Shown: positions 1 to 12,100 of the stretch, piece by piece | Layout of the letters: each line of letters starts with the position of its first letter | Numbering within the stretch: position 1 is the first letter of the stretch | Assembly: GCA_030704615.1 (NCBI GenBank) | Contig: CM060733.1 | Location: forward strand, 54,562,001-54,626,000 | Direction of reading: 5' to 3' | Source of the DNA: Takakia lepidozioides | Lineage: Eukaryota > Streptophyta > Takakiopsida > Takakiales > Takakiaceae | DNA: 64,000 nucleotides | Made by a program: the position numbers and the translations under genes | Notes under the pieces: generated by a model | Seen by the model: only the letters and a program-made list of their open reading frames with translations | What the model was told of the DNA's origin: nothing | Database searches by the model: none

Positions 1-50
1 CGTTCTTCGCGTGTCTCTTTCTATACATTCTGTATCTGAGCACGAGTTCT

Positions 51-81
51 CACTACAACAGATGAGCGTTTTTATGACTGC
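51..81 (+). repeat. Left terminal inverted repeat of the CACTA element
   Basis: Starts CACTACAACAGATGAGCG and matches the reverse complement of 4602-4630 at most positions. Confidence 0.9.
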
Positions 82-939
82 ACATATGACTATTTTTTCA
101 GTCCTATATGTGTTCATGACTACATCACTTTATAGTGAAAAAAACCCTGTCATAGCGACTAGTCTTTAGGACTGCGTTTTGCAAGTCATAGCTGTGACTG
201 CGTGCGTGGCACCTGGAGTCATGCATAAGAGAGTGATGTAGTCACAACACTATGACTTACATATGACTAACTATATGACTACATTGTCTGCTGAGGTTGC
301 CTACATGGAGAGGCTCCAAAGGAACACGTGCACCACTGCGCAAGCGACACGTCACAACACCTGTTGCACTGCAGATGTGACATGTGGCACTTAGACAGAA
401 TATATGACTAGCATATATGACTACTTATCTTTACACGTGGTGAAAATATGGATAAAAGAATGTCGTGTCATATAATGCCACGTATTCTAGTTCGAGCAGG
501 GTTTATGTCACGTGTCATCAAGAATGTTCTTTGAAAATAACTTAATAGTTTATATTTATAATTTAAATTATTTTTTTATTTTATTTTATTTTTTTAAACA
601 GGGGATAGCAGCTTGGAAATTTTTATTAAATGGTATTATTGTTTAATTTAATAATGTTATATAAAATAAAATAGATTAAATGATTTAAATTCTTCATTAC
701 ATGGTGAAATTCCGATATAAAAACAGAATGGACCCCTCTTGCATACTAGCAACCACAATTACAGTCAAAATAGACAAGTATAAGGGAATACACGCCCTGT
801 AAATTATATTACAAAAATCCAAATGAGACGACTGTCCCAATGGATACCTCAAAGGCCACAAGGTCCAAAAATCCATGCCTGAAAAGGTTCTGGTGCTACT
901 AGAATCAAGGACCCTGTTAAACAGTGCAATACTTCTTGA

Positions 940-3215
940 TACGGTCGATTCTGATAAGAGAGAAAAATAGGGTGAAATGTGTTGAAGAAGGTGCCTTGAT
1001 TAACAGTGCCTGATTTGATCAATCGTGCCGCTGTTGCTGCGGCTTCCAGTTGACCATCGACTCATGCAGGTTTCTTGTACCTATCCTTCCACAGGGAATC
1101 ATAGGTAATCTGGAGCTTGAAATCCGGCCCTCTTGGATGAATCTGGACCCACACTCTATCCCTGCTCCTTCAGTTATCCATGCCCCTGCACAAATCATGC
1201 ATACATCCTCGCCTTGCTGCTAGCAGCTGAGAATGATAGCTTAGAATTGCTTGAGCAAACACCCCAACCCTACTTATTACACTAGTTCCTATGCTGACTT
1301 ACGTTTGCTTCCAAAAAACATTCACCTTTTGCCTCGATTGTTCCACCATTGATTGAGGTCGGAAACGTATTCATTCCAGAGCTTCTCCTCGAGTCTCTGT
1401 TATCTATTTTTCAATACTTTCCTGTCGACCACATTGGCAGTAACATGTCAAAATCACTCCAAAACCACCATAGATCCACCAACGAGCTAACTTGCAGAAT
1501 TCAACATGAAAATTTAGGGACGACTCTGATAGCAGGGGAAAACAGGGTGAAATACGTTGAAAAATGTACCTTCATTAGCAGCACCTTATTCCATGAATTG
1601 CGCTGCTGCCGCTGCTGTTTCCAGTTGACCATCTACCCACTTGTAGCCGCTGTGCTATTGAAGAACGAGCCCACTTCCCCCATCATTTGCTCATAGGTCT
1701 CCAAAGCCTCCATCCCGCACCCCCTATCCTGTAAGCATCGCACTCCACGACACCACATCTCGTTCAGCCATAGTGTTGAACACTCCCTTGGCATCCTCGA
1801 TGCACCCACATTTGGCATACATGTCCACCAGGGCAGGGGCAGTGTTCAGAATCTAAACCGTGCACAAAGGTTGAGTATTGGAGGTTGGCAAAGTCTGAGT
1901 ATAGGTAGGAACAGTACTGTGGGCTCTGCCAGTCTTCTCGCACAAGAAAACGTCACCAATTTGATGGTACGTACAGGTTCTACCAGAGCACCAATGATCA
2001 CCAGCATATACGTCAGTCATGCTTTGGCTGCGCCGCCATGCTGTCACTTGGTCTGCAACCGATGTATCCACCACCACAAGATCATCATGTACCTGAGAAC
2101 TGAAAAAATCCACAAAACCATCTAGGTCTTTAGCTCTGTTGACCAGCAGAGACAGCCGAGATCAGAAGCATAAATGCCATGATCACAGCCCTAGACAGCA
2201 AAACCAAGGGGACAAAATGCTTTGGAAGGAAAACTTACAGCCTGCACCAGAGGGCCTCATCAGATGCAATGCTTCGTAGGAACCGGCACACACTTGAACA
2301 TGTAGAAAGATCTTGCACAAAGATGCAATCCCAACCAGGTCACACAACCTCCAAAATATGAAAAGTTCATTACTTTTACAGCGGAAAGCTAGACTTTCAG
2401 CACTGCCCTGCATGTCAGCCCAAGACAACAGGGCCTCGGGTTGCAACATGATTGGTGATCAAAATCATGACAGACATTCACCTTTTTGGCGGTTGTCCCA
2501 CCATTGACTGGGGTCAGAAAAGTATTCATTCCACAACTTCTCCTCATCTCTGTTACCTCTTTTTGGATACTTTCATGTTGTCACATTGGCAGTATCATGT
2601 CAAAGTCATTCCAAACTATCCCATGTTCACTCAACCAGCTAACTTGCAAAATTCAACATGAAAATTTAGGGCCGATTCTGATAAGAGGGAAAAACAGGGT
2701 GAAATGTGTTGAAGAAGGTGCCGTCATTAGCAGACCATCTTCTCATTAGCAGTCTTGTAGCTGTTGATCCACAGGGAATCAGAAGTAATCTTGTGTTTGA
2801 AATCCGGCCTTCTTGGATGAATCTGGACCTCTATCCCTGGTCCTTCAGCTATCCCTGCCTGTGTAGAAATCATGAATACTTGATGTAAGCAGCTGACACT
2901 GACGGCGTGAAGTTCTTCCAGCAAACACCCCAACCCTAATTATTACAGTAGTTCCAATTCTAAATTGCATCTGCTTCTCTCTAGTATAGTCCAATAGGCA
3001 TTCACAAAAGTGTTCATTCCAAAGCTTCTCCTCATCTCTGTTACTTATTTTTGGATACTTTCCTGCTGCTACATCGGCAGCAACTTGTCAAAGTCACTCT
3101 AAACCACCACAGATCCGCCCAACAAGCTAACTTACAGGATTCAATATGCATCTCAGGGCCGAGTCTGATGAGAGGGCAAAACAGGCTGAAATAGGTTGAA
3201 GAAGAAGGTGCCCTC
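940..3215. repeat. Diverged tandem repeats inside the CACTA element
   Basis: The phrase AGGGTGAAATGTGTTGAAGA and its surroundings recur near 970, 1545, 2697 and 3185. A second block (CATTCCA, CTTCTCCTC, TCTCTGTTAC, then CATTGGCAG) recurs near 1370, 2525 and 3020. Unit spacing is uneven (about 500 to 1150 bp), so the interior was built by repeated duplication of a segment that includes captured host sequence. Confidence 0.75.
1684..1844 (-). pseudogene. Captured pentatricopeptide-repeat (PPR) gene fragment
   Basis: Read on the minus strand, this stretch encodes most of one PPR unit of the plant PLS type: a helix ending in [19 protein letters not shown], then a segment containing [12 protein letters not shown], then after an in-frame stop GCGMEALETYEQM. 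The order and the conserved MYAKCG, VF, RDVVSW and GMEAL blocks are hallmarks of plant organellar RNA-binding PPR proteins. There is no start, it is interrupted, and it lies entirely within the CACTA element, so it is a transduplicated scrap and not a gene. Confidence 0.8.
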
Positions 3216-3552
3216 ACCACATTGTTCTTGACCTTGTGTCATGACCCATGGAGGATTTGACCGACCATCAACCCAAAAAGACCTCTTGTGTGTGTTGCTT
3301 GTGTCTGTAGTCAGGTGATGTCAGATTGGTATGTGAGATCGAACCACCACGGTGCAGCTGAGCAGGCAGAGATTGAAACACGGCCTGCTAAGACCAAGCT
3401 GACTCTCCCAAGAATGGCGAGCTTCTCCTCGTCTCGTCTCTCTCCCAAAAACGGCGAGCTCGCAAGAATATTGGGAGCTTCTCCTCCTCGACGAGATGAC
3501 GAGAGATGTCGGATGATGTCGGAGTTGTCTCGTCTCCTCCTCCTCTTCTCCT

Positions 3553-3640
3553 TCATTTGCTCAAGAGTGGGTAGGTCTGCAAAGCCTCCATCCCACGCTC
3601 CAGCATCATCACGTTCCATGACACAACATCTCTCGCAGGC
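3553..3640 (-). pseudogene. Second captured PPR fragment
   Basis: The minus strand reads RDVVSWNVMM followed by ERGMEALQTY, the same conserved PPR blocks as at 1684-1844 but diverged from them. Either PPR sequence was duplicated inside the element or two fragments were captured. It is too short to be functional. Confidence 0.65.
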
Positions 3641-4601
3641 GCAGGAGAAAAAAAAAAGCCCAAGTCCCAGGCCTTTGTTCAGGGAACCCTATAAGCAACT
3701 TTTTGATTTTTTTAAACCTTTTGCAAACCCTATAGGCAACTTTTTGAAAAAAAATTAACTTTTTGCACTTTGATTAATTCTAGTGGTCATAGGCTAAAAT
3801 CCTACTACCATCATCATCCCCTTCTATTGTTGCATTTGCCAAAACTCTCAGCCCGGACTTAAGCGAATTTGCTCATGAAGTTTGACATACTTAATCTTAA
3901 ACCGTTAGATCTTAAACAATCTAGACCGTTAGATCTTATACAATCTATAGATTCAAAATAATTTCCATGTACAACCATGACCATTGCGTATCTTAATCTC
4001 ATATATCTTGCGATGCTTGTTAAGCCACGTCCATCCAGGTCCAATTTATTCAAATCCCCACACATATTCAAAGCTGATAGGAATTTGTGGTAAACATGGA
4101 TGGATGAGCTCATCCAATGGATGGATCCATTCATGTATATGCCTTCAAAATGACACGTATAGTAATAGAATCATATAAATGCCTTTAAAATGACACGTGT
4201 AGTGATGTAGTCATATATATAGGGTTATGAAACAACCTGCACTTAGGCAGTCATAAGTTTACATGCCATGTCATGTTGTGGATGAACTCATCCAATGGAT
4301 GAATACATTCGTGTATGTGGCTTCAAAATGACTAGTCATATAATTAGAGCTGTGAAACCATCTTCACTCATGGAGTCATAAGATTCCATGAAACGTCGTC
4401 CACGTGTAGTCAAACATATCACACTAGTCATATAAACCATCCCTGTCATCGTGGTCAACAATGTTTGACCAATGCTCCCTAACTTTCCAGAGTCATGTAG
4501 TGATATCCATTACTACAGAGTGATAAAACTATGATTGCAACGCATTTCAGCAGTCTGTAGTCGTATACCTAATGCAGTTTTTATGACTCCGCCAAAGCCG
4601 T

Positions 4602-4630
4602 AGTCCTATAAACGCTCATCTCTTGTAGTG
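4602..4630 (-). repeat. Right terminal inverted repeat of the CACTA element
   Basis: Its reverse complement starts CACTACAAGAGATGAGCG. The TCT duplication follows immediately at 4631-4633. Confidence 0.9.
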
Positions 4631-4649
4631 TCTTGATGATTCTTCCAAT

Positions 4650-5282
4650 GTGGTGGATTCGTGTTCGATGAGGGAGGAGAAGGAGATGGAACATACCGGA
4701 CACAAGGCAACGCTTTCACCCTCCTCACAAGGTGAATGCGGAGCTGCGGTTATTATGACGGGACCTTCCGAAGGAGTTCATGTTATATCATCTCCAGTTT
4801 CTACAATTCCATCCACAGAGGAGCCTGACACCTACTCCCCTGAATCAGACGATCATGACAATTATTCACCAATAGGATATTTTTGCGACGTTCCTCCCGG
4901 GTCAGCAGCTTTAAGTTCTTTTCTAGAACAATATTGTGGAGGGTCTTCCAAAGATCCTGAAGCTGAAGTATCGGCGGAATCAAATGATTTATGCACTATG
5001 TACCATGCGTATACGCCAGATACCCAAGATTATACACCCGGATCCCCGGAGTATACTCCCGTATAACCAGAGTACATTCCCTCAACCCCAGAGTACACTC
5101 CGGCATCCCCAAAGTATACACCCTCATCGCCAGGGTATACTCCGAGATCCCTAGAATACTCACCAATATGATACTTTAGCCACCTCAGACCCGGGTTGGC
5201 TGCATTGGCCTCATTTTTGGCACAATACACACCTACGTCAACTGTATGTTCCGACAATTCGGAATCATCAGAAAAATATTGA
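4650..5282 (+). pseudogene. Broken ORF with RNA polymerase II CTD-like heptad repeats
   Basis: The open frame runs 138 codons from the ATG at 4650 to TAA at 5064-5066. The same frame then continues through a TGA at 5169-5171 to TGA at 5280-5282. From about residue 122 it is periodic in seven: YTPDTQD, YTPGSPE, YTPV(stop)[34 protein letters not shown]. This matches the Pol II C-terminal domain register Y-S-P-T-S-P-S, with T at position 2. Upstream there are isolated YSP units (TYSPESDD, NYSPIGYF). A segment around GYFCDVPPGSAALSSF recurs after the heptads as YFSHLRPGLAALASF, so the unit was internally duplicated. Product unknown: a low-complexity acidic/proline protein or a CTD mimic. A CACTA element sits 20 bp upstream and may have severed its 5' part. 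The two nonsense codons make it a likely pseudogene. Confidence 0.6.
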
Positions 5283-5390
5283 TTCTTCATGGGCTCACAT
5301 GAGTGTACTTGAACCAGTTCAGAATCTCCACGTGGTTCCATCGAATACCCACAATAATCAGTAGGATCATGTCAAGTTATTTTACCACTA

Positions 5391-5900
5391 GTGTGAAACT
5401 AGCTAGGAAATAGCTAGCTTTTACATATTGACATTTGGGATTGGCCCAAGTGTCAATCCAGGGGTCAAGGCAGATTTAGGCCCTGGAGTGGTTATCTTCA
5501 CGGCAAGCGCGGGAGGCTCATCTTTCTCGAGTTGAGCCTCACCGCGCCTAGCTATGGCGCCGTAGTGTGGATTCCCCATGGCGTGGGGTGCACTTGGCTT
5601 GACTTGTATTTGAGTGATGAGGTTATATATGCATGAGTTTATGCTTCAGCTTTGTGAGCTCGCATGAGCTTGTGCTTGTATTCTTCTTCTTTATCACTCG
5701 AGAAAGATCAGCTCGTATCTATGAGTGCTAGATACGAGTTAGTTGTAGCACTTGTGGTTTTTGCTTGAGAATGAGAGAAACCAAGTTGTTATGCAAGGAG
5801 CACCGTGGAGCTCTTGGCTGTTAGAAGCGGAGGCGATGTGGGTTACGAGGTGGTAAACCTTGGCATTCGATCTTCAGCTTCAGAGATGAAAGCACCATAC
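5391..5900 (+). promoter_or_regulatory. Candidate 5' LTR / promoter of the gypsy element
   Basis: It begins TGTGAAAC, has GGTTATATATGCAT (TATA box) at 5621-5634, and is followed by a TTCTTCTTCTTTATC pyrimidine tract. The right edge is undefined and no second LTR is in the window, so the LTR assignment is an inference. Confidence 0.35.
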
Positions 5901-6412
5901 TGTAGGTAATTCCAGAGCACCTTGATGGTTTCAGATTGTGTACATGCATGAGCAAGCACGATTGGGAAGAGGACCAGTCAAGAGCAGGTTATAGTGGCTT
6001 TGGTGGCAAAGTTGAGAACTGGACTTGGGAATGCGAGCTGTCATTGTGTGAAGGATTGCAAGACCAAGCGAAAGGGCTGATTTGGCTTGGGGCAAATCAG
6101 TGCACTTTGTGGAGTATGGTGAGATTGGGTTTCAATCTCGAGCTTCAGCATTGAGAGGGCTCTTGTCATGGCGAGAGCAGGGCTGGAACAAGAGCTAAGA
6201 GGTGCGGCAAGGCCATGGAATGTGCACCTAGGGTTTCAGAGCTTGGAAGAAAAGTTTTGGCACCACAAGAGGAGTGTCTTGTGGCTGGAAATGTAAGCCT
6301 TAGGGTTTCAGGAGCTTGGCAAGGGCTGTGGAGTGCTTAGTCTTGTCTTAGAGAGCATCAAGGAGCCAAGGAGCCAAGATAGGGGGCTGATATCTCTTGT
6401 GTGAAGAGGTTG

Positions 6413-6800
6413 CATGTGTGGAGCATGTATTCAGCTCATTGAAGCTTCCATCTTCAAGCTTGGAGGGCAAGCAAGGAAGAGGGAAGGGCTGACTTCCCTT
6501 ATGTGAGGGCAATGCATGTATGGAGCATGCTATCAGCCTGGTGAAGGCTTGCACTTTCAGGTGTGGGAGTGCAAGAAAGGAAGGAAGAGGCTGGTTTCCC
6601 TGTAGGGCATGTGGAGCATGCTTTCAGCCTGCTGAAGCTTGTATTTTCAGGTTTGTGGGTGCAAGAAATGAAGCAAAGGAGCTGATTCTCTTATGGTGAG
6701 AGTGGGGCATGTGTGGAGCATGCCTTCAGCCCATTGAGGCTCTTGTTTTCAAGCCTTAGTGAGCTAGAACGGAAGGTCTAGGGCTGGTTTCCACTTGGAG
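6413..6800 (+). repeat. Tandem repeat, about 100-bp unit, four copies
   Basis: Units start near 6417, 6519, 6610 and 6711 with TGTGGAGCATG, then (C/T)TTCAGCC, GAAGCTTG and TTTTCA(G/A)G. Copies differ by 15-25 percent. They lie in the untranslated leader of the gypsy element. Confidence 0.7.
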
Positions 6801-7209
6801 TGAAAGAACAGCACTTGTAGGGCCTATGTGAGTTGGGGTTTCAACTTCTAGCTTGAAGGGAGCGCAACTCTTGAAGCAACAGGTGTAGAGGGCTGGAATA
6901 GTCTCTAAGACAGATGCTATGGCCAAGGAGAGTGCTTGAATGAGTGCTCACAAGGGCTGGGAACCAGCAGGGCTTGGTTGTTTGCCATTGAGTTTAGTGG
7001 CGTGTTTGGGTAGGCTAAGTGAGAAAGAAGGCTTGGTTTGTGGCAACCACCTCATGGCTTAGGGCTACTATGGTGGTGTGTGGGAGCCGAAAGAGCAAGG
7101 ATACCTTGCTGATTTCCTCACAGCCACCATAGCTCGGTGGAAAGAAGCCTAGAGTCCAAGAGACACAAACCCTAGCTTGGCGTGGCTAAACCCCTTGGAG
7201 AAATGGCTA

Positions 7210-8640
7210 AACTGCCAGAGCGGCCATGTGTGGGGCTGTGACAGGCTGTGGCAAGCTGTGACAGGCTGTGATGGGCTGTGACAGGCTGTGCCCTGTGCCC
7301 TGTGGGGCTGTGACGGGCTGTGTCAGGCTGTGACAGGCTGTGCCCAGTGGCCTTTTGGGGCTGTGACGGGCTGTGCCCTGAGGCCTGTGGGGCTGTGACG
7401 GGTTGTGTCAGGCTGTGACAGGCTGTGCCCAGTGGCCTTTTGGGGCTGTGACGGGCTGTGACAGGCTGTGCCCATGGCCTTTGGGGCTGTGATGGGCTGT
7501 GAGGGGCTGTGACAGGCCGTGCCTGAGGCCTTTGAGGCTGTGATGGGCTGTGATGGGCTGTGACAGGTTGTGACAGGCTGTGCCCTGTGCCCTGTGGGGC
7601 TGTGACGGGCTGTGTCAGGCTGTGACAGGCTGTGCCCAGTGGCCTTTGGGGCTGTGACGGGCTGTGCGGGGCTGTGACAGGCTGTGCCCTGAGGCCTGTG
7701 GGGCTGTGACGGGCTGTGACAGGCTGTGCCCATGGCCTTTGGGGCTGTGACAGGCCGTGCCTGAGGCCTTCGGGGCTGTGATGGGCTGTGACAGGCCGTG
7801 CCTGAGGCCTTTGAGGCTGTGACGGGCTGTGAGGGGCTGTGACAGGCCGTGCCCAAGGCCTTTGGGGCTGTGACGGGCTGTGAGGGGCTGTGACAGGCCG
7901 TGCCCATGGCCTTTGGGGCTGTGACGGGCTGTGAGGGGCTGTGACAGGCCGTGCCTGAGGCCTTTGAGGCTGTGACGGGCTGTGAGGGGCTGTGACAGTC
8001 CGTGCCTGAGGCCTTTGAGGCTGTGACGGGCTGTGACGGGCTGTGACAGGCCGTGCCCATGGCCTTTGGGGCTGTGACGGGCTGTGAGGGGCTGTGACAG
8101 GCCGCGCCTGAGGCCTTTGGGGCTGTGACGGGCTGTGAGGGGCTGTGACAGGCCGTGCCTGAGGCCTTTGGGGCTGTGATGGGCTGTGACAGGCCGTGCC
8201 TGAGGCCTTTGAGGCTGTGACGGGCTGTGAGGGGCTGTGACAGGCCGTGCCCATGGCCTTTGGGGCTGTGACGGGCTGTGAGGGGCTGTGACAGGCCGCG
8301 CCTGAGGCCTTTGGGGCTGTGACGGGCTGTGACAGGCCGTGCCTGAGGCCTTTGGGGCTGTGATGGGCTGTGACAGGCCGTGCGTGAGGCCTTTGAGGCT
8401 GTGACGGGCTGTGAGGGGCTGTGACAGGCCGTGCCCATGGCCTTTGGGGCTGTGACGGGCTGTGAGGGGCTGTGACAGGCCGTGCCTGAGGCCTTTGGGG
8501 CTGTGACGGGCTGTGAGGGGCTGTGACAGGCTGTGCCTGAGGCCTTTGAGGCTGTGACGAGCTGTGAGGGGCTGTGACAGGCTGTGCCCAGTGGCCTGTG
8601 GGACTGTGACGGCTGTGACCAGTGAGCTGTGTGGGCCTGT
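7210..8640 (+). repeat. GC-rich minisatellite in the retrotransposon leader
   Basis: More than 20 imperfect copies of a unit of roughly 50-65 bp built from GGCTGTGACAGGCCGTGCC, TGAGGCCTTTGGGGCTGTGA and CGGGCTGTGAGGGGCTGTGA. The smaller 10-bp module GGGGCTGTGA recurs inside. Because the unit lacks stops in some frames it creates long spurious minus-strand ORFs. The array lies between the presumed LTR and gag. It is strongly G-rich on the plus (RNA) strand and could form G-rich structure. Confidence 0.9.
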
Positions 8641-9166
8641 GCTGGTCTGTGGTGGCCCGTGTTGACCCGTGGATGGCCTGTGCTGACTCGTGGAGGCACT
8701 GGTGGACTAAGGACTGGCATGTGGTCTGGAAGGCCGAATTTTGAAGCTCGTGGAGGGCGGTTTGAGGAGTATCTTCATGATATTCCCATGGTCATGCAAG
8801 TTCAGGTGTAGGCTATGTTAGGAACTTAGTATTCCAAACCATAAGCCGCAACAGGTTCTCTACCCGGTTACCTTGTGGAGATGGGGTTAGGGACATGTTC
8901 ATGACCGGTTGAGTGTCAACACGGAGGTGCCACTAGTTGCTAGGGACAGTGCCGGTTCGAGCACTAGCGATACTAGTGGGTACACAAGACGAGGTGTGCG
9001 GTTTAGGCCACCTTCACCTCCTGTGTCTTCCACGGAAGGTTCTGATTCGGATTGTGAATCAGGAGGGCTCATACCGGCGGTGCAAGTTGTTTCTTTGCCA
9101 TTATTGTGGGACACAATGGAGGAGATGTATGGAGCTACCAAGGGGCCATGAAGGTACTCTGGGGCG

Positions 9167-12100
9167 GTGGGCACCATCGAGTTGGATGATTTTATCCAAG
9201 AGTTTGATAGTTGGTGTGATTTGCAGCAAATGCGCAATCCACAACTATTTACGCCTTTCATGGCATGGAAGGGGCTGTTTCAGCACCTTGAGGGGCCGCC
9301 TATGGATGATTACCATGAGTTCAGGCGGGGGCATGAGGTTGAAATCGAGGAGTGGAGGATGTACTGGTCACCCGACTATGTCTCCATCACTAGGGGCACT
9401 AGAGCCACGAGGGCAGTGGCTACACCTGCCGCTGCACCGACAGCTTCAGCAAGCAGCAGTGGGACTGGTGGTACAGTAGCTACGACGTCCACCCAAGCCA
9501 CTACCGCACCAGCACTAGCACCCGTGCCTGCCTTCAACCCTGTTGTGGAGTTCTTCGAAGAGTTGAGAGGGAACTACCAAGGGGTGAGGACAGAGAAGTT
9601 GCGGAGCTTGCAAGAGTTCCAACGGAAGCCGACCGAGAGCTTGAGGGAGGCTTTCACTCGCATGAGGCGCTTGATAAATGTAACCCAAGGGGTTACGGAA
9701 GCTCAGGCAGTCCAATTCTGGTATGGGATATTGGACAAGGAGCTGAGGAGAAGGGTGCGGGATGCAACTCTCCTACAAGCGGCCCAACCTACCTTAGCAA
9801 ATGTGTTTTTGCTGGCAGAGCGGATAGAGCTCAACATGGTGGAGGAACGAGTGGTCATGGTGGGATTTGCTAAGGAGACACCACGGGGTAGTGGTGGTCC
9901 TAGCCAACCACTACCTCAACGTGCTCAAGGCAACAAGGGGGCTCAGGTGAAGCTCAGGGAAGGGCAGAGAGGACCTCAGATGCAGGGGTCTCTCCCTTCA
10001 TTTGCTGGCCAACAACGGGCGGATGTGGTGTGCTGGACATGTGGAGGACCCCATGTCAAGAAGGATTGTCCAGAGGGAGGCAAAGGGCCGGCACATGCAC
10101 AGCCTGCACAGTTACAGTGTGGGCATTGTGGCAAACACGGGCATGGAGAGGCTCAGTGTTATGGTTTGCATCCTGAGTTGCGCCCAGGCCAGTTCCAAGG
10201 GAACAATGGTGGCCGGGGGCGAGGTGGAGCAGCCCAGAGGGGACGAGGTGGCCAGCCACGAGGCCAAGGGCAAGCTCAACGTGGCCAAGGACGCGGAGGT
10301 CAGGGTGTTGACCAAGGCATGGCCAACCGGCTTCAGCAGCTAGAGCAGAGGCTCGCTGCCATGGCTACAGCTCAGGTGGTACCGGCTCTAAGGCCGGATG
10401 GTCCAGCTCCTGCTCCTGAGGGAGGAGATATGGGAGGCATGGGATTCATGTGTGGAGCAGCACTACCACTAGTGCAGGTGGAGTCTGCTGCAGCCGTGAC
10501 TCGAGGAGCAGCACGAGTTCCTGAGCCACGAGGTGCAGAGGTGGAGTTGGATCCACAGCGTGGGGAGGCAAGCCGTCAGGCTAGGCTTCCTCAGTCATTC
10601 ACATTGGCGGAGACAGTGTCGACGCCATCCATGGCACCTAGTTCTCGCCCGACTGTTACCGAGGCGGAGGTCACTATGCCATTGGGGAGAGCTACACGGG
10701 GAGCACCACTACCTAGTGTTGCCAAGGCTACGGCAGCTAGTGTGCTGCTAGGAGCGGCCACATCAGTGTGCCAGGCTCCATTGTTCTCGGCTACCATGAT
10801 TTTGACGCCGGGGGTAAGACCAGCTGAGGTGTTCAGGCTGGCAGCTACACTCTGTGAGAGTGGGGAGGTTACTTCATCTTCTGCGGAGATAGTGGGAGGT
10901 GTAGTGCCGGAGGGATCCTCGGATTTGAGGGTCAAGACTGCCACGGCGGCGCCATGGCAAGCTGCAGCTGCCAGGTTGATGGAGCTGCCAGCTAGGCCAG
11001 CCATTGAGCGCGCCATGGTGACACCTGGAGTTGTCATGTTAGACAACCAGGATGGCATTTTCTGTTTGAGTGGACCGGCAGGCAAGAGGTACCGGCCACT
11101 GCGAGTCTTGTTGGACTCGGGAGCTCAGCCACTGATGCTGGGCAGAGCTGCTATTGCAGGCTTGGGCCTCACGGAGGCGGATATGGAGCCTTGTCCTTTC
11201 CAGATACAGACGTCTCTCGGAGGATCGGAGCAGGCTCGGGGCATGACACGGCATGAGTTGGCTATCAGACTACGGCCGGATCACCCTACAGATGGCTCAG
11301 TGATGCGAGCCAAGGCCATTGTGACAGACGCAGTCTCATACGATGTCCTGGTTGGTGGGGCAGTGTTGTATCCCATGGGCTTCACCCTGGATTTTTGGGA
11401 GGAGTCAGCTTCCTATAGGCCTGCATGGCAGTCAGGGGAGGGCCGGCGTGTGCAGCTGCCTGTGACGTTCATAGGAGGAGTTGCGGTTGCCCAGCGAGGC
11501 AAGATGCCGACACTAGCAGCATTCACAGCGGCAGTGAGTTGGCCTAGAGAGTTGCTTGAGGGCAATGCTCATTCAGAGGATGTACCACCTCCGGGAGAGC
11601 AGGATGACATGTATGGTATGGCGGAGTTGCCTACCATGGTTGCTCAGACTCCATTGTGGGGCACGAGCAAGGATTTGCAGCGGGATGCTGATCGACGGGT
11701 GCAACAAGCCTGGGTGGAGGCTTTTGTACCGTCAGGAGAGGAGGAGAGTGTGGGGATTGCACCAGGACCACCTCAATTGTCTCCATTGGACACCACACCT
11801 ATTGTGTGGCAGTCTCCGGATGAAGGCATTTGTCTTCTGGACTTGTTTGGCGGGATCAGCACCGGATTGGCTGCTGTGTTACAGGCAGGTGTACGAGTTC
11901 GGCGTTACCTGTATGTGGAGAGGGATGAGACTGCACGACGTGTTTCACTTCGCCATGTTGCTCAGTTGGTGCAGCGGTACCCTGAGTTGTTGTCGGTGTC
12001 TGCAATTCGTGGATATCAGCAGGCCTTGCCAGCAGACATTTCGTTGCTGGGGGCGCAGGATTTGGAGCGGGTTGGCTCCATTGATCTGGTAGTGGCAGGT

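Larger units (their letters stand above)
51..4630. mobile_element. CACTA (En/Spm-type) DNA transposon, apparently non-autonomous
   Basis: Both ends begin with CACTACAA and continue as an inverted repeat of about 29 bp (51-81 against 4602-4630, with only a few mismatches). The element is flanked by the 3-bp direct repeat TCT at 48-50 and 4631-4633, which is the target-site duplication size of the CACTA superfamily. Roughly 450 bp at each end are packed with short motifs of the type TATGACTA / AGTCATA in both orientations, the usual subterminal transposase-binding architecture. No transposase reading frame is visible. The interior holds diverged tandem repeats and minus-strand PPR gene fragments, so it looks like a gene-fragment-carrying, non-autonomous copy. 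The short terminal repeats and clean TSD suggest a fairly recent insertion. Confidence 0.9.
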